DNA of 15,854 bases from Cladosporium sp. IMV 00045 (GCA_001931905.2 MSJI02000899.1:1-15854); one strand, 5' to 3'. Shown: positions 1 to 9,871, counted from the first letter of the stretch. The notes: a model not told the origin generated them from the letters alone. Numbers and translations are program-made.

Positions 1-2816
1 CTGAGGCGATGGGCAACGGTGCATATCACGCCCCAGAGACGCTGATCACACCGTTCATGCACTTGATGGATCTTCCGGCGCGAAGGGGCATGCTCCGATC
101 TGGATTCGAATTCAGTTCGGCATTTGCTTCTTACACAGAGCCTCATTCTTCGCACGGACACGAGGAAAGGCTCAAGGCAAGCTCAAGGGTCATTGCCGGC
201 ATGTTCAAAAGCTGGTCAGGCCTGATGACACTGTCGTTACATGAATTCTTGCCCGTGCGCTCGGTCGTCTCCTCTCTTTACATATCGACTGCCTCAGTCC
301 GCAACGCGGTCACAGACTTGATTGCGGACATCCTCAGGATACAATTCCCATCATGGGCGAGCTCTTTCATCGGCGGGAGAAGACTCACAACATACGGCCG
401 GGTTACGAACCTCAAGTCTGAAGACGCATCACAACAAGACAAATCAGAAGAGGATCCGCAAAAGCGGAATTTGGTCGAGCACTTCATTGCCGTGGCACTG
501 GCGATTTTGCTGAGACAAGGTCTACTCAAGGCCCTGATGCATGCTGAAAGCAATTCACCAAGCGTGCAGCTGCGGAAGAAAACTTCCCTACTACTTGCAA
601 AAGTGCTGAAAATGGCGGGAGACCTACTCCCGAGTGCATGGAGCTCTGAGCTGCAGGTGATGCCAGGTTTGTTCTCTTCGGCAATCAATTTCAACACCGA
701 AGGTCGCGTACAAGCCACCGCGACGGTGTATGAAGTCGATCGAGTCAACCGCACCCTGTATCGCTCGGTGGCGGGACAGGCATCGCAAATCCAGACAAAG
801 GAGGACGGTTCCGCTGCTCGTACTCGAGCAGCATCGAAATCCCAAGCCGAGGCAGGAATGGACGAAGCACAGTTTCGGCAGAAGATGCTTGACACCGGTG
901 TATTGAACACAGTCAACTATAACAAGTGGAACTGGTCATTGATTCAATCACTCATCGAAGGGCCTATGCAAAATCCAAAACGCTTGGACGAAGCCACGAG
1001 GATCACGAAATTTGTGCACCGATTACTCGGCTTCTTGCGGCCATTCAAATATCGCTTCTCGGATGCTCCGAACACAAAAGTCAATCAACGATACGTCCGC
1101 GCTGGCTGTGCTCTCGTGCGCACACTGCTGCAGACGCCAGACAGCGCAAAGTATCTGGCAGACAACAAGCTCATCCCGCAAATAGCGGAATGTCTTGCAC
1201 AAAAAGACCCCATGAGCGGCATCACATCCACTACGCCATTGTTCTCACCCGATCGTCTGTCGGAGACGTTGGTAGGCAGCTACTTCGCTTTCCTGGGTGT
1301 GCTCTGTAGTAGCAGCAGGGGATTGCAAATCCTCGAACGTTGGCGCATCATTAACGTGCTCTACCACATTGTCGAGCTCCGAGATAGCGACGACTTGATC
1401 ATGACTCTGTTGACAAATCTCGACTACACACTGGACAGCCACCCACGAATCATCTTGACAAAGGTCATGATCGCTGGTTCTAAACACATGCGGATAGCGG
1501 CTACCAAGATCCTTCGAAAGTACGCTATGATGCCGATAGAGCCACAAACACTTGGTGGAGGTGCTGCGGAGTGGTCGATCAAGCTTCTAGTCAGTCAGCT
1601 GTACGATCCGGAGATTGAAGTCTGCGAGGTGGCCATCAAGATTCTTGAGGAGGCTTGCAACAACCTCAGCTCCTTGGAGTATGTTGTCAAATGCCGGCCA
1701 GCACTCGATCATCTTGGCGAGATTGGTGCGCCATTGCTGTTACGCTTCCTGTCGACTTCTGTCGGCTATCACTACTTGGATGGCTTAGACTACATCACCA
1801 AAGAGATGGACGACTGGTTCTTAGGCCGCAACGACTCGTATGTCACTCTTGTCGAAGCGTCACTCGCACGAGCCCTAGCAGACGTGCCGGAGAAGCCACA
1901 GACCGCGACTCTTGAGGAGAGCGTCGAACCGGCGGATTATGGCCATGTCCCACCACACTTTTACCGCGAGCTTTCACGCACAGCAGAAGGTTGCGAACTG
2001 CTCAAGGCCAAAGGGCATTTTGAAGAATTTGCCGCGACCATTCAAGACTTCGCCACAGAGAGCGAAGACTGCGAAACTATCCTCAAGGTCAAGGGCTGTC
2101 TTTGGGCGGTGGGCAATGTCGGATCGATGGAGCGTGGAGCACCCTTTCTGGAGAACACAGGCATTGTCAAGCACATTGTGCAAATCGCCGAGACATCAGA
2201 GGTCATGACTTTACGCGGCACGGCCTTCTACGTCCTCGGCCTGATCTCTCGCAGCCTGCACGGACAAGAAATCCTCGCAGAACACGGCTGGGATGGAACG
2301 GTCAACGTGCTGGGAGAGAGCCTGGGGTATTCATTACCCTTGAACTTCAACACACTCTTCTCCTTGAAGCCATTCTCCAACACAGGCCTCCACCCAACCA
2401 CCACCGCAGGATCGTCATCATCCGGCCTCACACGCGCCCGCACTCGCACAAGGAGCAACCACCAAGCGCCCAAACCTCTCGCCCTCGCCACCGACCCTCG
2501 CGCCACCGACCCAGCCAACACAGCCATCCTCGCCTCGATCGTCAAACTAGGCAACTCGGTTCTGACGAACAAAGCCGTCGGCGAGCTGAACGCTCTCAAG
2601 CACCGCAAGAAAGCACCGGGATTCGCTAGCGAGGTTGTTTTCAGGCGCGCGCTCGATGTGTTGAGCGGACATCGCTTTGGCGTGCAGCAGTGGCGTTTTG
2701 TCATTGATTTGTTCGAGAAGGGCGTTCTGAGGAGGATCGTGCTGGAGGAGGATGATGAGGATGAAAGTGGTGGAGATGGTGATGGTGGGGAGGGGAAGGG
2801 GGGTGTTCGTGCTTGA
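1..2816 (+). CDS. Rictor/Ste16-type TORC2 subunit, 5'-truncated by the window edge
   Basis: This is the scaffold subunit of TOR complex 2, which acts with TOR kinase in actin organisation, AGC-kinase activation and membrane homeostasis. The frame is open to the window's left edge, and the ATG at 9 is simply the first one visible. The 935 residues read from it start inside the helical-repeat N-terminal region, so the true start lies upstream. Matches to the family, numbered from that ATG: a Rictor middle region at about 285-400 (around NYNKWNWSLIQSLIEGP); a following block at about 410-530 (SPDRLSETLVGSYFAFLGVL, then YTLDSHPRIILTKVMIAGS); and the Rictor V domain at about 650-760 (LWAVGNVGSMERGAPFLE, RGTAFYVLGLISRSLHGQEI, GWDG). 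No intron is needed. The protein ends in an acidic, Gly-rich tail of about 24 residues. The V domain makes the assignment firm. Confidence 0.93.
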   Translation, partial: EAMGNGAYHAPETLITPFMHLMDLPARRGMLRSGFEFSSAFASYTEPHSSHGHEERLKASSRVIAGMFKSWSGLMTLSLHEFLPVRSVVSSLYISTASVRNAVTDLIADILRIQFPSWASSFIGGRRLTTYGRVTNLKSEDASQQDKSEEDPQKRNLVEHFIAVALAILLRQGLLKALMHAESNSPSVQLRKKTSLLLAKVLKMAGDLLPSAWSSELQVMPGLFSSAINFNTEGRVQATATVYEVDRVNRTLYRSVAGQASQIQTKEDGSAARTRAASKSQAEAGMDEAQFRQKMLDTGVLNTVNYNKWNWSLIQSLIEGPMQNPKRLDEATRITKFVHRLLGFLRPFKYRFSDAPNTKVNQRYVRAGCALVRTLLQTPDSAKYLADNKLIPQIAECLAQKDPMSGITSTTPLFSPDRLSETLVGSYFAFLGVLCSSSRGLQILERWRIINVLYHIVELRDSDDLIMTLLTNLDYTLDSHPRIILTKVMIAGSKHMRIAATKILRKYAMMPIEPQTLGGGAAEWSIKLLVSQLYDPEIEVCEVAIKILEEACNNLSSLEYVVKCRPALDHLGEIGAPLLLRFLSTSVGYHYLDGLDYITKEMDDWFLGRNDSYVTLVEASLARALADVPEKPQTATLEESVEPADYGHVPPHFYRELSRTAEGCELLKAKGHFEEFAATIQDFATESEDCETILKVKGCLWAVGNVGSMERGAPFLENTGIVKHIVQIAETSEVMTLRGTAFYVLGLISRSLHGQEILAEHGWDGTVNVLGESLGYSLPLNFNTLFSLKPFSNTGLHPTTTAGSSSSGLTRARTRTRSNHQAPKPLALATDPRATDPANTAILASIVKLGNSVLTNKAVGELNALKHRKKAPGFASEVVFRRALDVLSGHRFGVQQWRFVIDLFEKGVLRRIVLEEDDEDESGGDGDGGEGKGGVRA

Positions 2817-4050
2817 GAGTGGGGTGTTGTTTCGGTTTTTATATTTCTATGGGTTCGGAGTTTTTTGAGTTGAGTGGAGCGATTGAATGGCGTTTTGAAA
2901 TGGGTTTGTGGATTTTTGTGATATTGATATAAGTTATCATTACTACTTTCTTGACGTTAAGGTTCAGTGAGGCCTTTGCGATGAAGAAGCTCTTGCGAAT
3001 CGATATATTCTTGAGCTTTTGCACCTTTTGCCTGTTCTGTGATTTCTTCTCCTCAGCAACTGTCACCGATTAGCGTGGTAAGCGGCTAAACGGTTTGATC
3101 GTGGGCGAGAGCGATGCTTCATGCTTCCTTTGCCGCAGAGGCGAATATTCCAGAGCGTCGAATTTTTGCTAGATCTACTACGAAATGCAAATAGCGAGAT
3201 GTTGATCTAACGAATGAGCACAACATGGTGGGCTCGCCACATAGTAGGATATAGCTGCGGCGAATGACAGGTCGAATTGAATCAATGGTCGGGAAAGAGA
3301 ATTGCCGATTCCCGCCAGCCGGGGTGTGCCTTAGCTGCTTTACGATCGCAGCAGGCGAATCTCTCCCTGGGAATCGCACATTGCGCGGGCGATCATGAAC
3401 TATCGCCACACACACGCTCGAAGATGTCCCATTCATGGACTACGGCCGACCGAATGCGAGCTTCCTCCCACAGACGGGCCAAGTACCGCAGTACCTCTCT
3501 TTGGCCCATCCCACCCCCAGCCCAGCAGTCGTGTCGTCGTCGACGCAGCGCCCTGTCTCTCTTTCTTGGGTCCCTAACAAGCCCTCTGCACTTTTCACTT
3601 GCCTCTCTTGCTCCTCCGCCTCCTCACCCAAGCACATCTTATTCGCCCCGGTCACATACAACATTATTACCACGCCTCATCAAAGCCACCAGCATATTTA
3701 CTACTAACAGGCTCTGTGCTCTTTCGCTCGACTGCGCACCGTGTCTCCCTTTCGACTCTTCACGCACCACTCCCCCGGATACTGCCAGTCCCTGAATCCC
3801 GACGCCGCAGGCCAGATCGACGTCATCGATAATCGGAGATCTCACAACCCCACCAGCAGAAACACACATCCCGGAGGCGATACGACCGGTACAAGGCGTC
3901 AACGATTGGCTTGTACTACTGTCTGACATTACACTTTCTTAAACAAAACCCGCATTCGACTCCCTCATCTCCACACCATCTCTCTCGAGTCAGCCAGCTC
4001 CCTGCGGTTGATGGATCCTGCGAACACCATACAATCCTCATAGAGCGTAC
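2817..4050. other. Intergenic: Rictor 3' flank and promoter/leader of the RING-LON gene
   Basis: I see no gene here. The first 250 bases are T/A-rich, as expected for a 3' UTR and poly(A) region after the Rictor stop. From about 3480 to 4010 the + strand is strongly C/T-rich, typical of promoters and 5' leaders in filamentous fungi, and it leads into the RING-LON start. Short open frames on both strands (2839-3066 and 3119-3436 on minus; 3277-3795 on plus) have low-complexity composition and match no family I know. Confidence 0.6.
4011..4043 (+). promoter_or_regulatory. Upstream ORF (10 codons) in the RING-LON leader
   Basis: An ATG at 4011 opens a 10-codon frame (MDPANTIQSS) that ends in TAG at 4041-4043, seven bases before the main ATG at 4051 and out of frame with it. 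If the transcript starts upstream of 4011, ribosomes would meet this uORF first and would have to leak past it or reinitiate. Both ATGs have T at -3, a weak context. The transcript start is not known from sequence. Confidence 0.45.
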
Positions 4051-6359
4051 ATGAATGCCCTCTACGCCGCCGCAGGGGACCTTCCACACGAGGTCGCAGC
4101 CACCGACGACGAAACCTCGTCTAGCGCGGTAAACACACGACACGCCACAGCCCCGGCGCTGACGGACGATCATATGAGCCAAGATGAGCTGGAAGCAAAC
4201 GACAACACACCCGCTGGCCTAGCAGCCCACGACGATGCCCGGGCGTTGGTGCGTCTGATACAATGTCCTCTCTGCTCGAGGCCATTCAGGACGCCGGTCA
4301 CCTTGCCTTGCGGCAATACGCTTTGTCGACAATGCGTACCGCAGCTACATGAGCGCGAGAATGTTTCGTATCCGGATGTGCCAGGACGGAGGCAGGCGAT
4401 CGAGTGCCCTTTTGCCGACTGTGGCCATGAGCACTCCGCCATCGACTGCAGCGTCGATGTCACCGTTAGCAAGATTCTAGATGCGGTTGCGGAGATTGTG
4501 GCAAGACAAATTTCTATTGCGGGCAACACGACTACATTGGTGCAAGAGTTGGTGCGATGGGATGAGATTGTCAGCGGAGAACCGGTATCGCACAAGGAAA
4601 ACACGCAGACGTTCCCTGGAGGGCGACTGGTTGCAACATACTCTCTCGCCGCAAAAGGCGAGCTTTACCGCGCGAATGATGTTGCATATCACTCAACCCC
4701 ATCGGCTGATGATTCCCAGCACGATATGGATAGCGACATCTTGCAGGAAGTACTTGAGACAACACACCATCATGTCGATTGCCAGGTCTGCTACAATCTG
4801 CTCCTGGATCCCGTAACAACACCTTGCGGGCACACTCTATGCAGAATATGCCTGACACGAACGCTGGATCACTCTTTGCATTGCCCTGTCTGTCGTCGGG
4901 ATCTTGGATTGCCACCGTCATTAATCGGCCATCCCAGCAACAAGACACTGACATCGCTGCTACAAGCACTTTGTCCTCAGACTGTCGCTGCACGAAAACG
5001 TGCTGTGGCACTGGAAGAGACGGGTGGCGAAGGAGCTCTTTCCACGCCGCTTTTTGTCTGTGCTCTTGGCTTCCCGACCATGCCGACATTCTTGCGCATC
5101 TTCGAGCCTCGATATCGTCTCATGCTCCGCCGCTGTCTAGAAGGCAATCGCGAATTCGGCATGCTAATGTACAATCGCTACAACGAACCTCAAGGCGAGC
5201 TTGGCACAGTGCATTTCTACCAATACGGCACCATGATGCAAATTGTCCACAGCCAAATGCTCGCCGACGGAACCAGCCTCATCGAAACCCGAGGTGCCTA
5301 CCGCTTCCGCGTCCGCGCCCACGGGCTTCACGATGGCTACGCAGTCGGCAACGTCGAGCGAGTCGAAGACGTCTCCACAGCCGAAGAAGAACGCCTCGAA
5401 GCCTTCGAGACGTCAATGGCAGCCGCATCCGCCCCTCCACCAACCGCCTCCGGCATCCCAGCACACCAAGCAGAGACTCCCGAGGCCATCCTCGACCGCA
5501 TGCCGACGCGTGCTCTGCTGGAAATCGGCAGCTCGTTCATCGAACGCATGCGCGCCCGCAGCGCCAATTGGCTGCAACAGCGCGTCCTTGACATTCACGG
5601 CCAGCCGCCGAGCGACCCTGCGACTTTCCCGTTTTGGTTTGCGAGCGTGCTGCCTATCAGCGACGAGGAGAAGTATAAGTTGCTACCCACCACTACCGTG
5701 AGAGAGCGGCTGAAGATCACCGCGGGCTGGATACGCAAGATTGAAGGGCAGAGATGGTGAGTTCAAGATTTCCTTCCTTTCAATATATCTTGTTATTTTC
5801 TTTTGTTTGTCACTTTTGCTGCTCTTGGCAGAGTGGCCTTTCCTTATTGTTACTACTTACCCACCGACCCACTCATGCTACTGCCACTGCTTGTCTGCTT
5901 GCTACTGTTACCTTGCGCGTTCGATCGCCGTCAACTCCCAAGCTGACCGCCTGTGCGTGGCGTTGACTTGAAAGAAAAGGGTCGAGAGCTTCGTTCGCTA
6001 TGACGTTCGATAACGACAGTGACGAGAGAGCATCGAATGGACCTTACATCAACTCGCCGCAAGGCATGGAGCAGCATGTCCGACCTCAGGAACAGCGTAT
6101 CACTTGGTTTTATTTCTCGAGTTTCGCAACGTGGCAGGCGAGCAGACGCGGCGGTGGTGGCACCTCATACTTGCACGCTTTCGTTCCCTCGACACCTCAG
6201 GCGTTCTTCTCTCTTTTGTTTCTCCGTTTCTTCCTTCTTTCTACTTCCTTCTCCTTTCCAACCTCAACCGAGGGCACCGCAAAAAGAAGTATCAGTAACT
6301 AATACGTCTTCCCCTTTCTTGCTTGTAGGTACCAGAGCAATTCATGCCGCATATTATGA
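4051..6359 (+). CDS. Two-RING, LON-domain protein (CrgA/LONRF type), probable E3 ligase with C-terminal CaaX box
   Basis: Probable RING E3 ubiquitin ligase. The family includes CrgA, the carotenogenesis repressor of Mucor circinelloides, and animal LONRF proteins. Proposed exons are 4051-5756 and 6329-6359 (578 aa). RING 1 spans residues 72-124 (C72, C75, C87, Asn89 where His is usual, C92, C95, C119, C124). RING 2 is a complete C3HC4 finger (C244, C247, C259, H261, C264, C267, C278, C281). A LON substrate-binding domain starts near 333 (FLRIFEPRYRLMLRRCLEG) and runs to about 560. Without splicing the frame stops at 5758-5760 after ...IEGQRW (569 aa). That TGA lies inside a GTGAGT donor. Joining to 6329 rebuilds the Trp codon and adds YQSNSCRIL, a CaaX prenylation signal like that reported for CrgA. 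Domains are certain; the spliced end is an inference. A conservative gene model would end at 5760. Confidence 0.85.
5757..6328 (+). other. Probable long (572 nt) intron in the RING-LON gene
   Basis: The donor is GTGAGT at 5757-5762, overlapping the stop codon of the unspliced frame. Near the 3' end there is a branch-like ACTAAT at 6297-6302, a pyrimidine run and TAG at 6326-6328. The interval is rich in T and C and has no conserved coding content. It is about ten times longer than the other introns in the window, which lowers confidence. It could be two introns around a small exon that I cannot see. Confidence 0.6.
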
Positions 6360-8065
6360 CTCGCCCTCCTCCACTACCTGGCCCCCGTCGTCTTGCTCCT
6401 CGCCGCCATGGTTTTACAGTACTGGTTTAATGGACGTCGCGATTGAAAAATGGGAAGAACTTACCGGGTTTTGCGCTTGCTTGCTGTTGGTGTTTTTGCG
6501 TTTTTTGCATTTTGGGAGATCTGGAGGAAGGGTTTCGGATTTCTTTTGTTGTTGCAGTTTGGATCGGAGTTGAATGATATCCCGAACATTTTTTGATTTA
6601 ACTGGCGTTCGAGCTTTCGCTTGGTTTCTTTTGCTTGATACTTTGCATTTGGCGTCGTCGATACTGTATTTCTTTTTTTTTTCTTTTTACCGGGGAAGAA
6701 AAAGAAAAAAAGGAGCAAAGACAAAGACATGAACTGCATGGCACTCATCGTCATAGCGTGCATTTGGGGAAGGGTTGGAGTGGGAATGGAAGTTAAGATG
6801 ATTCCTTTGGGTTGGAGAACGAGGGTTTCGGGATTTCTTTTTTTTTGGCATCCTAGTTGGCATTAGATTGTATGGATTTCTTCATCGTCAGATTTATTGA
6901 TCTTTCGTTCTGAGACTCGCAAGATTGATCAGTTTAGTTGGCCGATGCTCCCATGCTCTTTATCCCCTCCCCAGCGAGGTTGCACGGATCGCTAGCCGGG
7001 CCGAGGTCGGATTCATGAGCCGAAGCCACTTCACTCTTTCACTGTTGGATATCGACGACTCTTTTTTCTGCAACCCACAGTAGACGCTATTGATCGTTTT
7101 GGATCCGGACCGTGTTTCGCTGGATGGTAGCCATACGTGAGGACAAGGAACCAATCTGCCTGTGGAGGCAACCACATCGTCATACGAAGCTGCGCTGCTG
7201 CGGTTTGTCTATCATGCCACCGTTGCATGTAGCGGCTTGTCAGCTTGCGGCTAAGCCTGCGGTTTCGAACGCCATCACGAGTGATATAACTGCCGTCCAT
7301 ACAAGGCTCAGACTACGGCTAAGGAACTTGAAGGAGCGACGTGTCTCCTGAGGCGTCTGTCACACATGTGCACGAAGTGGCTGGAGATTTCCTTTGTGAA
7401 GATCATATGATCAGCATGCTCGTGAGGCACTTCGACCATCATGCCTTTCAACATGGTGCAGTCTTTGGACTTGACCGAAGATACCTCACGTGCAGGAGAG
7501 CACCATTTCCAGCAAGCAGCACAGGTAGACGAAGGAAGAAATTGGAAAAAGGGCCAGTGCACTACACTACTCAGTTTGGGCAGAATTGATGGAATGCGGC
7601 AGCAAGTCAACATGGCGTTGTATGGATCGATCAGCACGGCAGGCTGCGCCTGCGAACGTATGATGCAAACCGCCAATCACAGGTGACTGTCGTGGGATGG
7701 AATGTTGGTGGCACATGGCGAGGGCCTAAAGGCCATGCAAGGCTGAGCGCAAAATCCAGCCTTGCGACTCGAGCAACACTTGGTGAGCCTCAATCTCTTT
7801 CATTGTACCACGTACCTATACGTGATTTGTTGACCCTCGAAGTGCTTCGTCACGGGCTTAGCGTTCGGCGGCTCAAGTTTCCTCGAAACCAAATTTCCTC
7901 CGAGAGGATAAACGGCCATGCCACCATATTGTCCTACAAAGCTGAAGGCATGCGTTCGATCATGCCCGCCCTGCATGTACTGTAGTGACTGACTGGGTCG
8001 CTGCTGTATTCGTGGCTTTGAATACCATTAGACTTGGCAGCCCGGCCGGATACATAAAAGCTCAA
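6360..8065. other. Long intergenic region without a recognisable gene
   Basis: I see no supported gene in these 1.7 kb. The first part is probably the 3' UTR of the RING-LON gene. Open frames such as 7308-7676 (-), 7441-7686 (+) and 7683-7985 (+) overlap each other, lack domain signals, and show no splice pattern that joins them. The stretch contains a poly-T/poly-A hairpin (6676-6711). Immediately before the next gene, at 8054-8059, is a TATA-like ATAAAA, but it is too close to the ATG to be a confident promoter. Confidence 0.5.
6676..6711. repeat. Perfect 13-bp poly-T/poly-A inverted repeat
   Basis: The left arm at 6676-6688 is seven T, C, five T. The right arm at 6699-6711 is five A, G, seven A, its exact reverse complement. 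A 10-base loop at 6689-6698 separates them. In RNA it would form a weak A-U hairpin. It lies roughly 320 bases after the proposed end of the RING-LON gene, so it may sit in a 3' UTR or mark transcription end; it could equally be chance in a T-rich region. Confidence 0.6.
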
Positions 8066-9871
8066 ATGAACGCTTACAATGCTTGGTAAGTTCAGACGTT
8101 TTGCAGCGCTTTCCTCCCCTCCTCGAGAGTTTGTTCAGCATGTCTTCTGACTCCATCAAATGTTTCACTCTTACTGAAGAAGTCTCACACTGGAACGACT
8201 ACTCTATCCAGCAAGCAATAAACAACGCGACCAACATTGAATACGCCTATAAATATGACTCCAGACGACCCGGATTTGCGCCTCCCTCGGAGGATCTTCC
8301 CCAAAGAAACAACACAATAGTACTCTTTGATTCCGGTTGCTACCAGGGAAACAGGTGGAACTGCACAGCAGCATGCTTAGACGAAGAGCAAGGCCCGGGC
8401 ATTACCTGGTCCGGGCAAAACGCCTCATACACAATTCAAAATTGCCTTGCATACCCAATAATTGCTAATGCGGCCGCGCAAGGATGGCTCGAGGAGAAAC
8501 GTCCAGGTCTGCTGAAGAAGTATGGCATCGTCCCAAATCTCTCGTTGCCAACCAAAATTTCAAACGCCGAAGTAGACTATCACTATGCCTGGCCTGTAGT
8601 TCGAAACTGTATGCAGAAATTCTGCTTCCTTTTGAATGATGGAGATGATCAGTACGATCGTCGTAGCTTTGGCCCTCCGGCGCCTGCTACGAATTACACA
8701 GTGGGGCCATCTTCCTCGCCCTGGAGCCCGAGACTCGTGCGTATAGCCTTGATGAGTCTTTTTGTCAATGCTTTTGTGTTGTTTTCTAGGGCATTCCCAG
8801 AAGCTTTTGCAATTTAGGACCGCTTTCCCTCAATTCTGACCTTGCAGGTCCTGGAGTAAGTTCCAAACATATTCGAATCATTTGGAGGTGACTAAACAGG
8901 TGTAGTTTCTGATTGCATACATCCAGCAATTTGCGGTCTTACTTGGAGCTCTGGTCTTCGTCAATTCGATGATTTTTCCACCCCGTATCGCTCGATATGT
9001 ACTCAAACATCGCCACAGAGGACAAGACCAACTCCCAAGTGCAGGTGCAAAGCGAGTCCTGAAACTACTGACATTTCCCAAGCTTACGGCTTGGCTCTTC
9101 ACGGCGCTCTTGGACTTCCAGAAAACACAGATCATGCTCGCACTCGTCACCCAGGTCACGACCATCATCGCTCTACACGACCCTTCATTGCTCGCGCCGT
9201 GACACCCCTGCAAATGAGCTTCGCGCAAAATTACCTCGTGCTGATCAATATTACTATCATTCTTGCCGTGTCCTTTGGTATACTCCTGCTTCGCAAGGAC
9301 AAAGGAGTGGTGCGTCCACAGATCCTTCTGGCGTCTTTATGCAGCATTCTCTTGGGACTGGCTACCATATTGATGGTGATTCTTGTGCAGATGGATTTCG
9401 AGCGGCATCGACAGGACCCCCCGGAAATACACGAGACTCCCGAATGTGCAGGGGTCAACCCCATGCAATACTGTGAACTCCCGCACGTAACAGGTGGCTA
9501 CGTTTCGAGTCCTCGCATCACGAATTTACGGGACGAGAAGTATCCAACCGATTTTTCTCTCAGTTTCGCTATATATTTTTTTTCGCTTCGCTTTAGCATT
9601 TTGGACGCTTTACATGCTGACAATCATGCTGCTACCTGAGGCAATCATATACTCGCCATTCGGACGGCACTGGCGTAAGCTTCGGGAAGGGTACTATCTC
9701 ATATTTGAAATCATTTTCTGCTGGATCATGTGCGCTACGATCTCGACTCTTCTCGCAATGTACTCTGACGATGCCTTTGCAGCTGGCAGACGCTGGTCGA
9801 TCGGGCAGATATTGGCGGTTATGGTCTGGGCACCTACGCTGATTGAGTGGGTATATCTTATCTGGGGTTAG
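8066..9871 (+). CDS. Multi-pass membrane protein with glycosylated Cys-rich N-terminal domain; reading frame disrupted
   Basis: An uncharacterised fungal membrane protein family. Inferred exons: 8066-8085 (GTAAGT donor), 8139-8736, 8790-8855, then 8906 onward. The introns are 53, 53 and 50 nt, and the last two are phase 0. The N-terminal ~220 residues hold about ten Cys and six N-glycosylation sequons (NAT, NNT, NCT, NAS, NLS, NYT). A family-like LNSDLAGPG motif follows, then membrane segments at LIAYIQQFAVLLGALVFV, IMLALVTQVTTIIAL, NYLVLINITIILAVSFGILL, ILLASLCSILLGLATILMVI, a segment near 9550-9640, YYLIFEIIFCWIMCATISTL and WSIGQILAVMVWAPTLIEWV. The frame breaks at about 9195-9203: the upstream frame ends in TGA at 9200-9202 and coherent protein resumes one frame over. 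A second shift lies near an 8-T run at 9576-9583, or an intron is present at 9494-9563. It may be a pseudogene or carry sequence errors. Starting at ATG 8140 is an alternative. Confidence 0.62.

Noticed and set aside
278..916. 212-codon minus-strand frame opposite Rictor.
   Set aside because: Antisense shadow of a confidently identified coding region.
4779..5591. 270-codon plus-strand frame inside the RING-LON gene.
   Set aside because: Arg/Ser-rich out-of-frame shadow of the RING-LON coding sequence.
5757..5831. A shorter intron from the same GTGAGT donor to CAG at 5829-5831.
   Set aside because: Joining TG to the following A makes an immediate TGA, removing the final Trp and adding nothing; the 6328 acceptor gives a meaningful end.
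6000..6573. Overlapping plus-strand open frames of 100 and 184 codons.
   Set aside because: They are Ser/Phe/Pro-rich translations of pyrimidine-rich DNA, lie largely inside the proposed intron, and match no family.
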